A stretch of 47,541 nucleotides of DNA, from assembly GCA_046290435.1 (NCBI GenBank), contig JBKAGO010000008.1, positions 1-47,541 on the forward strand, read 5' to 3'. The stretch is from CAVQUE01 sp046290435 (GTDB lineage Bacteria > Actinomycetota > Acidimicrobiia > Acidimicrobiales > UBA8592). The notes under the pieces were generated by a model, which ran no database searches, had not been told where the DNA came from, and saw only the letters and a list, made by a program, of their open reading frames with translations. Of this stretch, positions 30,937-39,095 are shown in pieces; the stretch's first letter is position 1; every line of letters starts with the position of its first letter. A program made the position numbers and the translations under genes.

Positions 30937-32286
30937 GTGCCCACTCGCGCCGACGAAGCCCGCGACGCACTCGTGGCGCGCACACCGCGGTCGCGCTCGA
31001 TCGCCGAGCGCAGCCACGAGGTCCTGAACATGGGATCGGCTGCCAGCCTCGAGATGCCGCACCCGGTTTTCATCGCGGCCAGTGACGGCGCCCGCGTGTT
31101 CGACGCCGACGGCAACGCCTACATCGACTGTCAGCTGGGTTTCGGCACCCACGTGCTCGGTCACCGCCATCCCGCCGTCGTCGAGGCGCTGCATGCTGCG
31201 GTCGATCGCGGATTCCAGTTCGGCATCCACAACCCGGACCAGGAGCGCCTGGCCTCGATGGTCTGCGAGGCGGTCCCGGGCGCCGAAGGGGTCATCTTCT
31301 GCAACAGCGGCAGCGAGGCGACGTTCTACGCGATCCGCGCCGCCCGGGCTTTCACCGGTCGCGACGTGGTGGCCACCTTCGACGGCGCGTATCACGGCGC
31401 CCACGACTGGGGCATGCTCGTCGTCGACCCCGACTCGCCCGCCGACGCCCCCGTCGGTGTCCCCATGAGCGCCGGGGTCCCCGCCGGGGTGTTCGACTCC
31501 CGGATGATCCTGCCGTACCGGCGACGGGCCGCGTTCGACCTCATCCGGGCCCACGCCGACGAGCTGGCGTTGGTGATGATCGAGCCGGTGCAGAGCTCCA
31601 ACCCGCGTCTCGACGACGACACCGCCGAGTGGCTGCGCGAACTGCGCGACGTCTGCCGGCAGTGCGGCGTGCTGTTCCTGATGGACGAGGTCATCACGGG
31701 CTTCCGCATCGCATGGGGCGGTATGGCCGAACACCTCGACCTCGCGCCAGACCTGGTGACCCACGGCAAGGCGCTCGGTGGCGGCGTGCCCATCGGTGGC
31801 GTCGCCGGCCGAGCCGACGTCATGCGCCTCTTCCGTGGGGCCTCCAGCGGTGACCCCCGGGCGGTGTTCTCGGGCGGTTCGTTCTCGGGCAATCCCCTGA
31901 GCATGGCCGCCGGGGTGGCGCTGGTCGGCACCCTCGGCGACCAGCGCGCCGAGGTGTACCCGTACATCAATGCCCAGGGCGAGCGCCTCGTCGCCCGGCT
32001 GAACCGTTTCGCCGTCGAACACGACATGGCGTTCCAGGCGCTCGGCGCCGGCTCCATGTTCCAGCTGTACTTCCAGCGCGAACCCATCGCATCCGTGCGC
32101 GACATGAGCCACGTCGACCGCGTCGCCGAGCGCGACTTCTACCTCCACCTGCTCGCCAACGGGGTGCTCGTGCCCGGCACCCGCCGCTCGTTCCTGTCGG
32201 CAGCCCACACACCCGCCGACGTCGACGCCATCGCCGACGCAATCGAGGCGAGCCTGCTCGCCGTGCGAGAGGACGGCCGTCTGTGA
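30937..32286 (+). CDS. PLP-dependent class III aminotransferase, glutamate-1-semialdehyde aminomutase-like
   Basis: 449 residues from GTG 30937, preceded by GGGAGG; a TACTGT box lies at 30858. Features: EVLNMGSAASLEMPHPVFIA, NSGSEATFYAIRAARAFTGR (phosphate-binding), AYHGAHDW, LMDEVITGFR with D250 and the PLP-lysine in THGKALGGG (K278), and FSGGSFSGNPLSMAAG. The layout is that of GSA-aminomutase relatives (HemL-like), but HemL is normally ~430 residues and conserved in a haem cluster, so this may be an amine or amino-acid aminotransferase. Followed 25 nt later by a RidA gene, which removes reactive enamines made by PLP enzymes: a sensible functional pair. Confidence 0.88.
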   Translation: MPTRADEARDALVARTPRSRSIAERSHEVLNMGSAASLEMPHPVFIAASDGARVFDADGNAYIDCQLGFGTHVLGHRHPAVVEALHAAVDRGFQFGIHNPDQERLASMVCEAVPGAEGVIFCNSGSEATFYAIRAARAFTGRDVVATFDGAYHGAHDWGMLVVDPDSPADAPVGVPMSAGVPAGVFDSRMILPYRRRAAFDLIRAHADELALVMIEPVQSSNPRLDDDTAEWLRELRDVCRQCGVLFLMDEVITGFRIAWGGMAEHLDLAPDLVTHGKALGGGVPIGGVAGRADVMRLFRGASSGDPRAVFSGGSFSGNPLSMAAGVALVGTLGDQRAEVYPYINAQGERLVARLNRFAVEHDMAFQALGAGSMFQLYFQREPIASVRDMSHVDRVAERDFYLHLLANGVLVPGTRRSFLSAAHTPADVDAIADAIEASLLAVREDGRL

Positions 32287-32311
32287 GACCCATCCCGCCC
32301 GAGGAGGCGCC

Positions 32312-32701
32312 ATGAGCTTCGAGCCCGTCATTCCCGCCGGCACCGAGTCGGCCACCGAGCGGTTCCACTTCTCGGCCGCCACCCGCGTCGGCGACCTCGT
32401 GCTGTGTTCGGGCCAGATCGGCACCGGCGACGACGGCGTCGTCCCCGACGACCCGGCCGAGGATTTCCGCAACGCATGGCGCAAGGTCGGCGAGGTCCTC
32501 GACGCTGTCGGCCTCGGCTACGGCGACATCGCCGAGATGACGACCTTCCACGTCGGCCTGCAGGAGCACCTGGGCACGTTCCTGATGGTCCGCGACGAGT
32601 TCCTCACAGCGCCATGGCCCGCATGGACCGCGATCGGTGTCGCCGAGCTCGCCGCGCCTGGCGCCCGCGTCGAGATCAAGGTCACCGCCGTCGCTCCATG
32701 A
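32312..32701 (+). CDS. RidA/YjgF family protein
   Basis: 129 residues, full length. RVGDLVLCSGQIGTGDDGVV, AWRKVGEVLDAVGLGYGDIA and the C-terminal ARVEIKVTAVA with its conserved Arg are typical RidA features. Members are trimeric enamine/imine deaminases that protect PLP enzymes. GAGGAGG lies 7 nt before ATG. In operon with the aminotransferase. Ends at a hairpin terminator. Confidence 0.9.
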   Translation: MSFEPVIPAGTESATERFHFSAATRVGDLVLCSGQIGTGDDGVVPDDPAEDFRNAWRKVGEVLDAVGLGYGDIAEMTTFHVGLQEHLGTFLMVRDEFLTAPWPAWTAIGVAELAAPGARVEIKVTAVAP

Positions 32702-32725
32702 CACCGGGGCCCCGAGGCCCCGTGT
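32701..32725. terminator. Bidirectional hairpin between convergent genes
   Basis: CGGGGCC-CCGA-GGCCCCG stem (7 bp) extended by ACAC/GTGT with one bulged base. It lies between RidA (+) and the winged-helix gene (-). Confidence 0.6.
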
Positions 32726-32753
32726 GTGGCATCGCGCCCGAGCGTTCGTCGCG

Positions 32754-33953
32754 TCAGCCGGCGAGGCGCTTGGTGAAGGGCGTGGGGTATCGCCACTTCA
32801 CGCGGACGTCGCCGAGCCAGGCGGCGATGCGTTCGGCTTCGGCGTCGAGCAACGTGCGGGCGTCGGCGCCGACATCGACGAGGGTCTCGACCACGACCTC
32901 GCCATCGCCGCGTTGGGTCCACGCACCGACGACGCACCCGTCGACCCATGCGGTGGGGCCGGCGTTGCCGGAGCGGTCGAACAGGCCGGCGGCGGGGGAG
33001 TCGTCGACGTACCAGTCCCGCTGCTTCCATCCCATCGTGGTGGGGTCGAGGCCCGGCAGGAGCGCCACCTGGGGCTGGTCGGTGGTCGCCACGTCGAGGG
33101 CGTCGTCGGACAGGATCCAGCCGGGTTCGGGTGACCCCTCGATGGTGACCTCTCGGGCGTCGATCGCCAGGAGCGCCCGTCGGATGCGGGTCTTGCCGAT
33201 CCCGGTCCACCACGCGGCGTCGGTGACGGTCGCCGGGCCGAAGGCGGCGAGATAGCGGCCGATCAACCCGGCCAGCGCAGCGTCGGGATCGACCAGGGGC
33301 AGGCCGCCGGGGATCCAGTCGTCCATCGCCGCCCACGTCCAGGCCCCCGAGGTGAGGTCGCCGGTCGGGCGGCCCCGCACGATGCGGCACTCGGCCGCCA
33401 GGAGCTCGAGCACCCTGGTGGTGATGCGCATCGGCTTCGAGTAGTCCCTGCCGGGCGACGGATCGAACTGCGCCCGCAGCCCGGGGATCGCAGCGGCGAG
33501 TCCGTTGCCCGTCGTCGGTCCGGCCGAGCGGAGCACCTCGACCACCTGATCCTCGAGCCCTGCGAGGAACGCTGCGGCGTCGCCGTCGACGTCGGGCGAG
33601 GCGTCGATCCACAGCAGCAGCTGACGGCGCAGCTTGGCAACGAGGTCGCCGTTGAAGCACCCGATGGCGTCTGCCGCCACGTCATGGGGCATCGCGAAGA
33701 CGGTGCGCCGCAGCGTGGTGAGTCGAATGAGGGAACGACGGTCGTAGAGCGCAGCGGCGATGTCGTCGACACCGACCTCGGCGCGGGCGTGGACCGACAG
33801 GTACGGCACCGACGGGTCCGTCGAGTGCAGCAACGCCAGCGTGGCCGCCACGTCGCCGACGCTTCGTCCCCGGCGCCCCGCTGCGCCGAGCAGGTGCCGT
33901 TCGAACAGCAGCGCCCGCCGTCGTGCTGTATCGACCGGGGTTGGTGCGGGCAC
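32754..33953 (-). CDS. Winged-helix DNA-binding domain protein (DUF1006/HTH_42, AlkZ-like)
   Basis: 399 residues from GTG 33953; the open frame upstream overlaps the cytochrome gene on the other strand and is rejected. RRALLFERHLLGAAGRRGRS, LIRLTTLRRTVFAMPHD, AAFGPATVTDAAWWTGIGKT and the end VKWRYPTPFTKRLAG match the large winged-helix family that includes the AlkZ/YcaQ DNA glycosylases, which remove crosslinked or alkylated bases. The catalytic QxQ/QxD motif of AlkZ was not recognised, so glycosylase activity is uncertain; many relatives are only annotated as winged-helix proteins. Convergent with the RidA operon. Confidence 0.82.
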   Translation of the reverse strand: MPAPTPVDTARRRALLFERHLLGAAGRRGRSVGDVAATLALLHSTDPSVPYLSVHARAEVGVDDIAAALYDRRSLIRLTTLRRTVFAMPHDVAADAIGCFNGDLVAKLRRQLLLWIDASPDVDGDAAAFLAGLEDQVVEVLRSAGPTTGNGLAAAIPGLRAQFDPSPGRDYSKPMRITTRVLELLAAECRIVRGRPTGDLTSGAWTWAAMDDWIPGGLPLVDPDAALAGLIGRYLAAFGPATVTDAAWWTGIGKTRIRRALLAIDAREVTIEGSPEPGWILSDDALDVATTDQPQVALLPGLDPTTMGWKQRDWYVDDSPAAGLFDRSGNAGPTAWVDGCVVGAWTQRGDGEVVVETLVDVGADARTLLDAEAERIAAWLGDVRVKWRYPTPFTKRLAG

Positions 33954-34118
33954 GGGGGCGAGTCTGCCATCTCCGAGACGGGATGTCCGGAAGTGGCCCG
34001 AGGCTCTGGCAGGCACTACGACAATTGCGTGCGAAGCCTGACACGCGGCCCGCGACGCTGTACCTTCTCGGCTGCCGCGAGATCGTCGAGCGCGGAATGG
34101 CCGAAGGGTATGAAGTAG

Positions 34119-34601
34119 ATGAAGTGGACAGGTTTGCTTGCCGTTGTGCTCGCCTTGGTGATGGCGCCTGCAGCTGTCGCCCAGGAGAGCGCCGACGATC
34201 CTGCACAGGTCGAGGCCGGAATGGCTGTCTACGAGACCAACTGCGCGTCGTGCCACACTTCCGAGGGCGTCGGTTCCGCCGCTGGTCGGCCCCTGACCGA
34301 CATCGCGCTCCAGGAACCCGACCGCAGCGTCCACATCGATTCGGTAACCAACGGTCGCGGCGGGATGCCGGCCTTCGGAGCCGCCCTGTCGGAAGAGGAG
34401 ATCGACAGCGTCGTCTCCTATGTGCGGCTCACCTTCGTGTCGGCCCAGGCCGAAGAGCCCGCCGAGGAAGAGCCGGCTGTCGAGGAGGAGGAGCTCGCCT
34501 CCACCGGTGTCGAGAGCGGGATGCTCGTCGTCGCCGGCATCGGCCTCGGTGTCGCCGGCCTGATGCTGGTGAGCACCCGGCGCCGTCCCCACGCCGCCTG
34601 A
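34119..34601 (+). CDS. Monohaem cytochrome c with LAxTG cell-wall sorting signal
   Basis: 160 residues. Signal peptide 1-21 (MKWTGLLAVVLALVMAPAAV), haem site C42-A-S-C45-H46, distal Met83 in NGRGGMPAF, then an acidic Glu/Ala/Pro linker (111-125), LASTG (126-130), a hydrophobic helix (~133-151) and RRR tail. The last part is a complete sortase signal of the LAxTG (class E sortase) type. The protein should be exported, receive haem covalently outside, and become tied to the wall or stay membrane-anchored. No sortase, cytochrome partner or haem lyase is in the window. ATG 34119 is preceded by GAAGGGT; a TACCTT box at 34071 could be the promoter. Confidence 0.9.
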   Translation: MKWTGLLAVVLALVMAPAAVAQESADDPAQVEAGMAVYETNCASCHTSEGVGSAAGRPLTDIALQEPDRSVHIDSVTNGRGGMPAFGAALSEEEIDSVVSYVRLTFVSAQAEEPAEEEPAVEEEELASTGVESGMLVVAGIGLGVAGLMLVSTRRRPHAA

Positions 34602-34630
34602 TCGCCGACTGACTCCCGAGCGGTTGCGAT

Positions 34631-34650
34631 CGCCTGCCCGACGGCAGGCG
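34631..34650. terminator. Hairpin between convergent cytochrome and flavin-barrel genes
   Basis: CGCCTGCC-CGAC-GGCAGGCG: perfect 8-bp stem, 4-nt loop, 30 nt past the cytochrome stop. Confidence 0.65.
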
Positions 34651-34682
34651 GCGTCACTCGCCCGACGTAGCGCCCGCAGGCC

Positions 34683-35219
34683 TCACGCGTGGTCGAGCTC
34701 CACGACGCCTGCCGCCTCGAGCGGGTGGCGGATCAGCGAAATCAGCGACATCCCCAATCCGTAGGTGTGCAGCTTTCGGGGCAGTTCGACACGAATGAAG
34801 CAGCTCCCGGGCAGGTCGAGCTCGCCGTGCCCGGTGATCGAGGCGAGGCGCCGTTCGCCCACGAGTCGGATGACGTCGGGGTCGTCGACCGCGACGACGT
34901 CGGCTTCGCCCTGGAACTGCACGGCCGACGGCGGCCCGCCCGCCGGCACCCGCCGCACCGGCACGACCACCCCGACATGGCGACAGTGCGCCACGTTGCG
35001 GGCCTTGCGGCTCGACACGGTCGTGTTGATCCACATCGTCGTGTCGACGAGTTCGTAGAGCACGCCTGCGACGTGGGGCCGACCGGCGGCCGAAACGGTC
35101 GCCAGCGTGCAGTAGGACCGTTTGGCGAGCGCCCGCATGATCCGTTGCTGGTCGGGACGCACGAGGGCAGGTGGTACCTCGCCGGTCGGGGTGGCGTTGT
35201 GCATGTGTTTCGTATCCAT
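34683..35219 (-). CDS. Pyridoxamine 5'-phosphate oxidase-family (split-barrel flavin) protein
   Basis: 178 residues from ATG 35219 (MDTKHMHNATPTGEVPP); an in-frame ATG at 35273 would add 18 residues. RIMRALAKRSYCTLATVSAA, GRPHVAGVLYELVDTTMWI and SRKARNVAHCRHVGVVVPVR are typical of the FMN-binding split barrel. Enzymes of this class use FMN, F420 or haem; cofactor and substrate cannot be told. It is divergent from an AraC regulator (82 bp apart), which may control it. Confidence 0.85.
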   Translation of the reverse strand: MDTKHMHNATPTGEVPPALVRPDQQRIMRALAKRSYCTLATVSAAGRPHVAGVLYELVDTTMWINTTVSSRKARNVAHCRHVGVVVPVRRVPAGGPPSAVQFQGEADVVAVDDPDVIRLVGERRLASITGHGELDLPGSCFIRVELPRKLHTYGLGMSLISLIRHPLEAAGVVELDHA

Positions 35220-35288
35220 GGCCACCAGCCAAGTCCGAGCGCCTGAGCGTTGGAATGGTCGAAACGCTCGCATCCATGTGTGATCGTC

Positions 35289-35294
35289 TACGGT
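35289..35294 (+). promoter_or_regulatory. -10 box of leaderless AraC-regulator promoter
   Basis: TACGGT ends 7 nt before GTG 35302 and 1 nt before GTG 35296; normal spacing favours 35302 as the start. Confidence 0.5.
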
Positions 35295-35301
35295 CGTGGC
35301 C

Positions 35302-36243
35302 GTGGACCCATTGACCGGTCTCCTCGACGGCCCTCATGCACGTGCCGCGTTCGTGCTGCGATTGGTGATGGCGTCGCCGTGGTCGGTCGACGTGCGTGAC
35401 GAGGCCCCGCTCACCGTCGCCGCCGTTCTGGCCGGCGAGCTGTGGGTGACGCCCGCCGAGGGCCCGAGCCGGCTGCTCCGCTCCGGCGAGATCGGCCTCG
35501 TCCGCGGCCCCGACCACTACCGGTTCGCGAGCGCTCCCGACGCCCCGGCCGAGATCGTCATCCACCCGGGCCAGCGCTGTGAGGACATCCACGGTCGCCG
35601 GCTCGAAGAGCCGTTCACCCTCGGCGTGCGCACCTGGGGCAACGCCCCCGAGGGCGCCACCGTGGTGCTCATCGGCACCTACGAACAGGTCGGCGAGACC
35701 GGCCGGCGGCTGTTGGCCGCGCTGCCGCCGTTGCTGGCCGTCGATGGCGTGAGCCTCGACGTTCCCGTCGTCGAGCTGCTGGCGGCCGAGGCCGGCCGCG
35801 ATGTTCCCGGGCAGGGCGCAGTGCTCGATCGCCTCCTGGATCTGTTGACCGTCTCGGTGCTGCGCCGCTGGTTCACCGACGCCGGCGCCGGCGCGCCCGG
35901 ATGGTGGCGGGCCGCCGCCGATCCGGTCGTGGGGCCTGCGATCCGTCTCATCCAGCACAACCCTGCGCACCCGTGGACCGTCGCCGAGCTCGCCGGTCAG
36001 GTCGGCGCATCGAGGGCGGCGTTCGCCCGCCGGTTCGGCGAACTGGTCGGTCAGCCGCCGATGACGTTCCTCACCGAGTGGCGCCTCGCCGTGGCCGCCG
36101 ACCGGTTGCTCGAACCCGGCACCACCGTCGACGCCGTTGCCGCCGAGGTCGGCTACGGCAGCGGCTTCGCCCTCAGTGCGGCATTCAAACGTGTCCGTGG
36201 CATGAGCCCGTCCGCTCATCGGGTGGCCGGCGTCGGATCGTGA
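35302..36243 (+). CDS. AraC-family transcriptional regulator
   Basis: 313 residues from GTG 35302 (DPLTGLLDGPHARAAFVLRL). N-terminal cupin-type sensor of the cupin_6/AraC_binding_2 kind (MASPWSVDVRDEAPLTVAAV; LRSGEIGLVRGPDHYRF). C-terminal AraC double HTH: WTVAELAGQVGASRAAFARR and VDAVAAEVGYGSGFALSAAF then KRVRGMSPSAHR. Regulators of this class often control a divergent redox enzyme; here the neighbour is the split-barrel flavin protein. Ends in a perfect hairpin. Confidence 0.93.
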   Translation: MDPLTGLLDGPHARAAFVLRLVMASPWSVDVRDEAPLTVAAVLAGELWVTPAEGPSRLLRSGEIGLVRGPDHYRFASAPDAPAEIVIHPGQRCEDIHGRRLEEPFTLGVRTWGNAPEGATVVLIGTYEQVGETGRRLLAALPPLLAVDGVSLDVPVVELLAAEAGRDVPGQGAVLDRLLDLLTVSVLRRWFTDAGAGAPGWWRAAADPVVGPAIRLIQHNPAHPWTVAELAGQVGASRAAFARRFGELVGQPPMTFLTEWRLAVAADRLLEPGTTVDAVAAEVGYGSGFALSAAFKRVRGMSPSAHRVAGVGS

Positions 36244-36250
36244 CGCGCTG

Positions 36251-36280
36251 CAGTGCCCCGGCCGTCTGGCCGGGGCACTG
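36251..36280. terminator. Perfect 13-bp hairpin between convergent genes
   Basis: CAGTGCCCCGGCC-GTCT-GGCCGGGGCACTG. It serves AraC (+) and the beta-propeller gene (-). Confidence 0.8.
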
Positions 36281-36325
36281 CCGTCGACGGATCGATCGGT
36301 CGTGCCCCCCCGGGGGGACGGCTTC

Positions 36326-38290
36326 CTACGGCAGCCCGGTGCGGCGTTCGCAGCTGCCGCCGGTGTCGGTCCCGGGTCCGCCGGCGCAGCGGTCACGTCC
36401 GGGTCCGCCCCGCAGGGTGTCGTTGCCGGGTCCGCCGCGGAGCTGGTCGCGTCCGCGGTTGCCGAGCAGGGTGTCGCTGCCGCGCTGACCGATGAGGAGG
36501 TCGTTGCCCCCACCGCCGACGACGGTGTCGTTGCCGGCGCCGCCACGAACCGTGTCGTTGCCGGCCCCGGCGCAGATGATGTCTGCGCCGCCGCGACCCC
36601 TGATGATGTCGTTGCCGCCGAGACCGACGATGACGTCGGGACCGGGCGTGCCGACGAGGGTGTCGCGGCCTGCGGTGCCGACGATGGTCGCCGCCCGCCC
36701 ACGGCAGTCGTAGCCGGTACGCACCGACAGCAACTCGCTCAGCCCTGGCACGGAGACATCGGCGAAGAACACGACCCGTCGTCCGTCGGGCGTGATGGCG
36801 CCGCCGCGGATCATCTCGGCATCCGACAGAGCGGCGGCGAGCTCGAGCGGGCGGCCGCCCGATACGGGGACGCTGTGCAGGGTGGTGCTGCCGGTGCCGG
36901 ATTGATCGGAGCTGTAGACGACCCGCACGCCGTCGGGGGACACCTCGAAACCGGTGACGCCGACGCCGCCGGTGACCGGGTCGTTGATCCTTCGCTGGGC
37001 CCCTCCGGTGGTCGGGACGACGAACAGGTCGTGGCGACCGCCGACCTGCTGGTCGGAGCGGTAGAGCACCTGCGTCCCGTCGGGCGTGAGCGCGAACCGC
37101 GAGACCTCGCCGGTCGTCACGATGTCCGGACTCAGGCGGGTCACCGCACCACCGGTGACGGGAGCGGAGAAGAGCTCGTTGCGGGAGCCGTTGGCCGAAG
37201 CCAGATACACCGCCCGCTGGCCGTCGGCCGTCAACCGGTAGTCGTCGACGGAGCCGCCCGCTGCGAGCGGGCCGCTGATCCTGGTGCGGGCACCGCCGGT
37301 GACCGACGTGGAGAAGAGCTCGAAGCGCTCGTCGACGTCGGCGTCGACACGGAAGACGATCCGACTGCTGTCGGGGCTGAATGACACGTCGTTCGCGACG
37401 TCGCCGCCGACGGGGACGATGGTGCCGCTGACCCTCACCGGATCGGCGGCACTTGTCAGGTCCCGTACATACAGCTCGAACCGGTTGTCCACGTCCTGAT
37501 CGGCGCGATAGGCGAGGCGACGACCGTCGGGGCTCAGCCAGATGGTGACGACGTCGCCCCCTGCCACGAGGTCGTCGTTGAGACGTTCGTTCGGGCCGCC
37601 GCCGATCGGGACCCCGTAGACCTCGTTGGTGCCTTCGGTCGTGAAGTCGCCCACGTAGTACACGGTCGCCGAATCGGGCGAGACCCGGATCTGGCCGGAC
37701 ACGTTCTGGTTGGGACCCGGGGCAGGGTTGAGACGTGTCCGGATGTTCGAGGCGATGCCGACGGAGTACACCGACACCCGATTGTTCACCTCGGCGTCGG
37801 CGAGGAAGACGACCCTGGTCGAGTCGGGGCTGATGGCGAACGTTCCGCTCACGTCGCCGCCGGCGACGAGGTTTCCGCCGATCGTGGTGCGGGTCCCGCC
37901 TGTGACCGGGACCGAGTAGATCTGGAAGATCTCGTCGGTGCCCATGTCGCCCACGAAGACGACACGGCTGCTGTCGGGCGAGATCCGGAACGCTGTGACG
38001 GCCGAGCCCGCGACCCCCGGGCCACTGATCTCGACGGGCGCGCCGCCGCCGGTGGGTGTGCTGTACAGCTCGCTTCGGCCGTCGCCGTCGTCGTCCATGA
38101 GGAACACGACACGGCTCCCGTCCGGCGTCAGCGTCGGCGCGCCCACGATCTTGGTGGCCGACGGCTCTCCGTTCAGCCGAACGGGTTGCCCCGGGTCGCC
38201 GGGCGCTGCGGCCACGGTGCCGGGGACCGCGATCGTCGCAGCCATCGTGGCCGCTGCCGCCAGCGCGGCGAGCGTCTTCCTGGTCCTCAC
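36326..38290 (-). CDS. Secreted beta-propeller protein with C-terminal RTX calcium repeats
   Basis: 654 residues, GTG start with a signal peptide (MRTRKTLAALAAAATMAATI then AVPGTVAAA). Residues ~45-535 hold about ten TolB/WD40-like blades, each with an (S/T)PDG/S-x-R-VVF motif (for example SPDSSRVVFVGDMG, SPDGRRLAYRADQD). Residues ~540-645 hold about eleven GGxGxDxhh nonapeptides (GAGNDTVRG, GGGNDLLIG, GPGNDTLRG), the calcium-binding beta-roll of RTX proteins, and a short Cys-containing end. No protease or lipase domain is present. It is likely an exported, Ca2+-folded surface or matrix protein; the propeller may bind a ligand or polymer. The export route by signal peptide differs from the type I route of Gram-negative RTX proteins. 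Confidence 0.87.
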   Translation of the reverse strand: MRTRKTLAALAAAATMAATIAVPGTVAAAPGDPGQPVRLNGEPSATKIVGAPTLTPDGSRVVFLMDDDGDGRSELYSTPTGGGAPVEISGPGVAGSAVTAFRISPDSSRVVFVGDMGTDEIFQIYSVPVTGGTRTTIGGNLVAGGDVSGTFAISPDSTRVVFLADAEVNNRVSVYSVGIASNIRTRLNPAPGPNQNVSGQIRVSPDSATVYYVGDFTTEGTNEVYGVPIGGGPNERLNDDLVAGGDVVTIWLSPDGRRLAYRADQDVDNRFELYVRDLTSAADPVRVSGTIVPVGGDVANDVSFSPDSSRIVFRVDADVDERFELFSTSVTGGARTRISGPLAAGGSVDDYRLTADGQRAVYLASANGSRNELFSAPVTGGAVTRLSPDIVTTGEVSRFALTPDGTQVLYRSDQQVGGRHDLFVVPTTGGAQRRINDPVTGGVGVTGFEVSPDGVRVVYSSDQSGTGSTTLHSVPVSGGRPLELAAALSDAEMIRGGAITPDGRRVVFFADVSVPGLSELLSVRTGYDCRGRAATIVGTAGRDTLVGTPGPDVIVGLGGNDIIRGRGGADIICAGAGNDTVRGGAGNDTVVGGGGNDLLIGQRGSDTLLGNRGRDQLRGGPGNDTLRGGPGRDRCAGGPGTDTGGSCERRTGLP

Positions 38291-38422
38291 GGCACATCTA
38301 CTCCGTCGTTCGTGGGCGTTGTCCGACGGCGATCGTGCGCAGCACCGGTAGCGCAGGTCCAGGGTGGCAACCGGAGTTCGGAACTCCGGTTTTCCCTACC
38401 GACACGGTGCACGGCGCGTCCG

Positions 38423-38428
38423 TACAGT
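38423..38428 (+). promoter_or_regulatory. -10 box of leaderless promoter for the second response regulator
   Basis: TACAGT ends 7 nt before ATG 38436. Confidence 0.55.
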
Positions 38429-38435
38429 TGCGGCG

Positions 38436-39095
38436 ATGGGAACACGACTGGTGATCGCCGACGACGACGTCTTCGTCCGGGCTGGGCTGGAGAACCTCCT
38501 CGCCGATGTCGACGGGTTCGAGGTCGTCGCGGTGTGCGGTTCGTTGCCCGAGCTGCTCGCTGCGGTCGACGAGCATGCCCCCGACGTGGTGGTCACCGAC
38601 ATCCGCATGCCGCCCACCCACACCGACGAGGGCATCGCGGCCGCCCAGCAGCTGCGCCACAGCCATCCCGACGTCGGCGTCGTGGCGCTCTCGCTGTATC
38701 TCGAGCCCGCTTACGCGTTGCGCCTGCTCGACGACGGGTCCAGCCGGCGGGGGTACCTGCTGAAGGACCATGTCGACGACGTCGCCCTCGTCGAGCGGGC
38801 GATCCGTGCCGTGGCGGCGGGCGGGTCCTTCGTCGACGACGACGTGGTGGAGGTGTTGCTGCGCCGACGCAGCGCAGGGGAGTCGCCGCTGTCGCGCCTC
38901 ACCACGCGAGAGCAGGAGATCCTCCGGGAGTTGGCCACGGGCAAGTCGAATGCCGCAGTCGCAGCATCGTTGTTCGTCTCCTCGCACGCTGTCGAGAAGC
39001 ACATCAACTCGATCTTCTCGAAGCTCGGCCTCGAGAGTGGCCCCGGGGCCAACCGGCGGGTGCAGGCCGTGCTGTTGTTCCTCGCCGAACAGTGA
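38436..39095 (+). CDS. Response regulator, LuxR/NarL type
   Basis: 219 residues from ATG 38436 (MGTRLVIADDDVFVRAGLEN); the longer frame from 38364 is discarded. Receiver acidic pocket D9-D11, phosphoacceptor D55 (VVVTDIRMPP), K in GYLLKDH; LuxR HTH from ~150 (LTTREQEILRELATGKSNAA; HAVEKHINSIFSKLGL). Coupled to the following kinase by a GTGA overlap. Target genes unknown; the divergent beta-propeller gene is a candidate. Confidence 0.94.
   Translation: MGTRLVIADDDVFVRAGLENLLADVDGFEVVAVCGSLPELLAAVDEHAPDVVVTDIRMPPTHTDEGIAAAQQLRHSHPDVGVVALSLYLEPAYALRLLDDGSSRRGYLLKDHVDDVALVERAIRAVAAGGSFVDDDVVEVLLRRRSAGESPLSRLTTREQEILRELATGKSNAAVAASLFVSSHAVEKHINSIFSKLGLESGPGANRRVQAVLLFLAEQ

Noticed and set aside
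30190..32484. Upstream extension of the P450 frame on the minus strand
   Set aside because: It runs antisense through the aminotransferase and RidA genes; the P450 family starts at MDIDPLDL.
34602..34682. Small RNA or riboswitch between cytochrome and flavin-barrel genes
   Set aside because: Only a simple 8-bp hairpin suited to termination was found; no conserved riboswitch core.
36340..36680. CRISPR-like short regular repeats
   Set aside because: The periodicity is 27 bp within a reading frame and encodes GGxGxD nonapeptides; no spacers.
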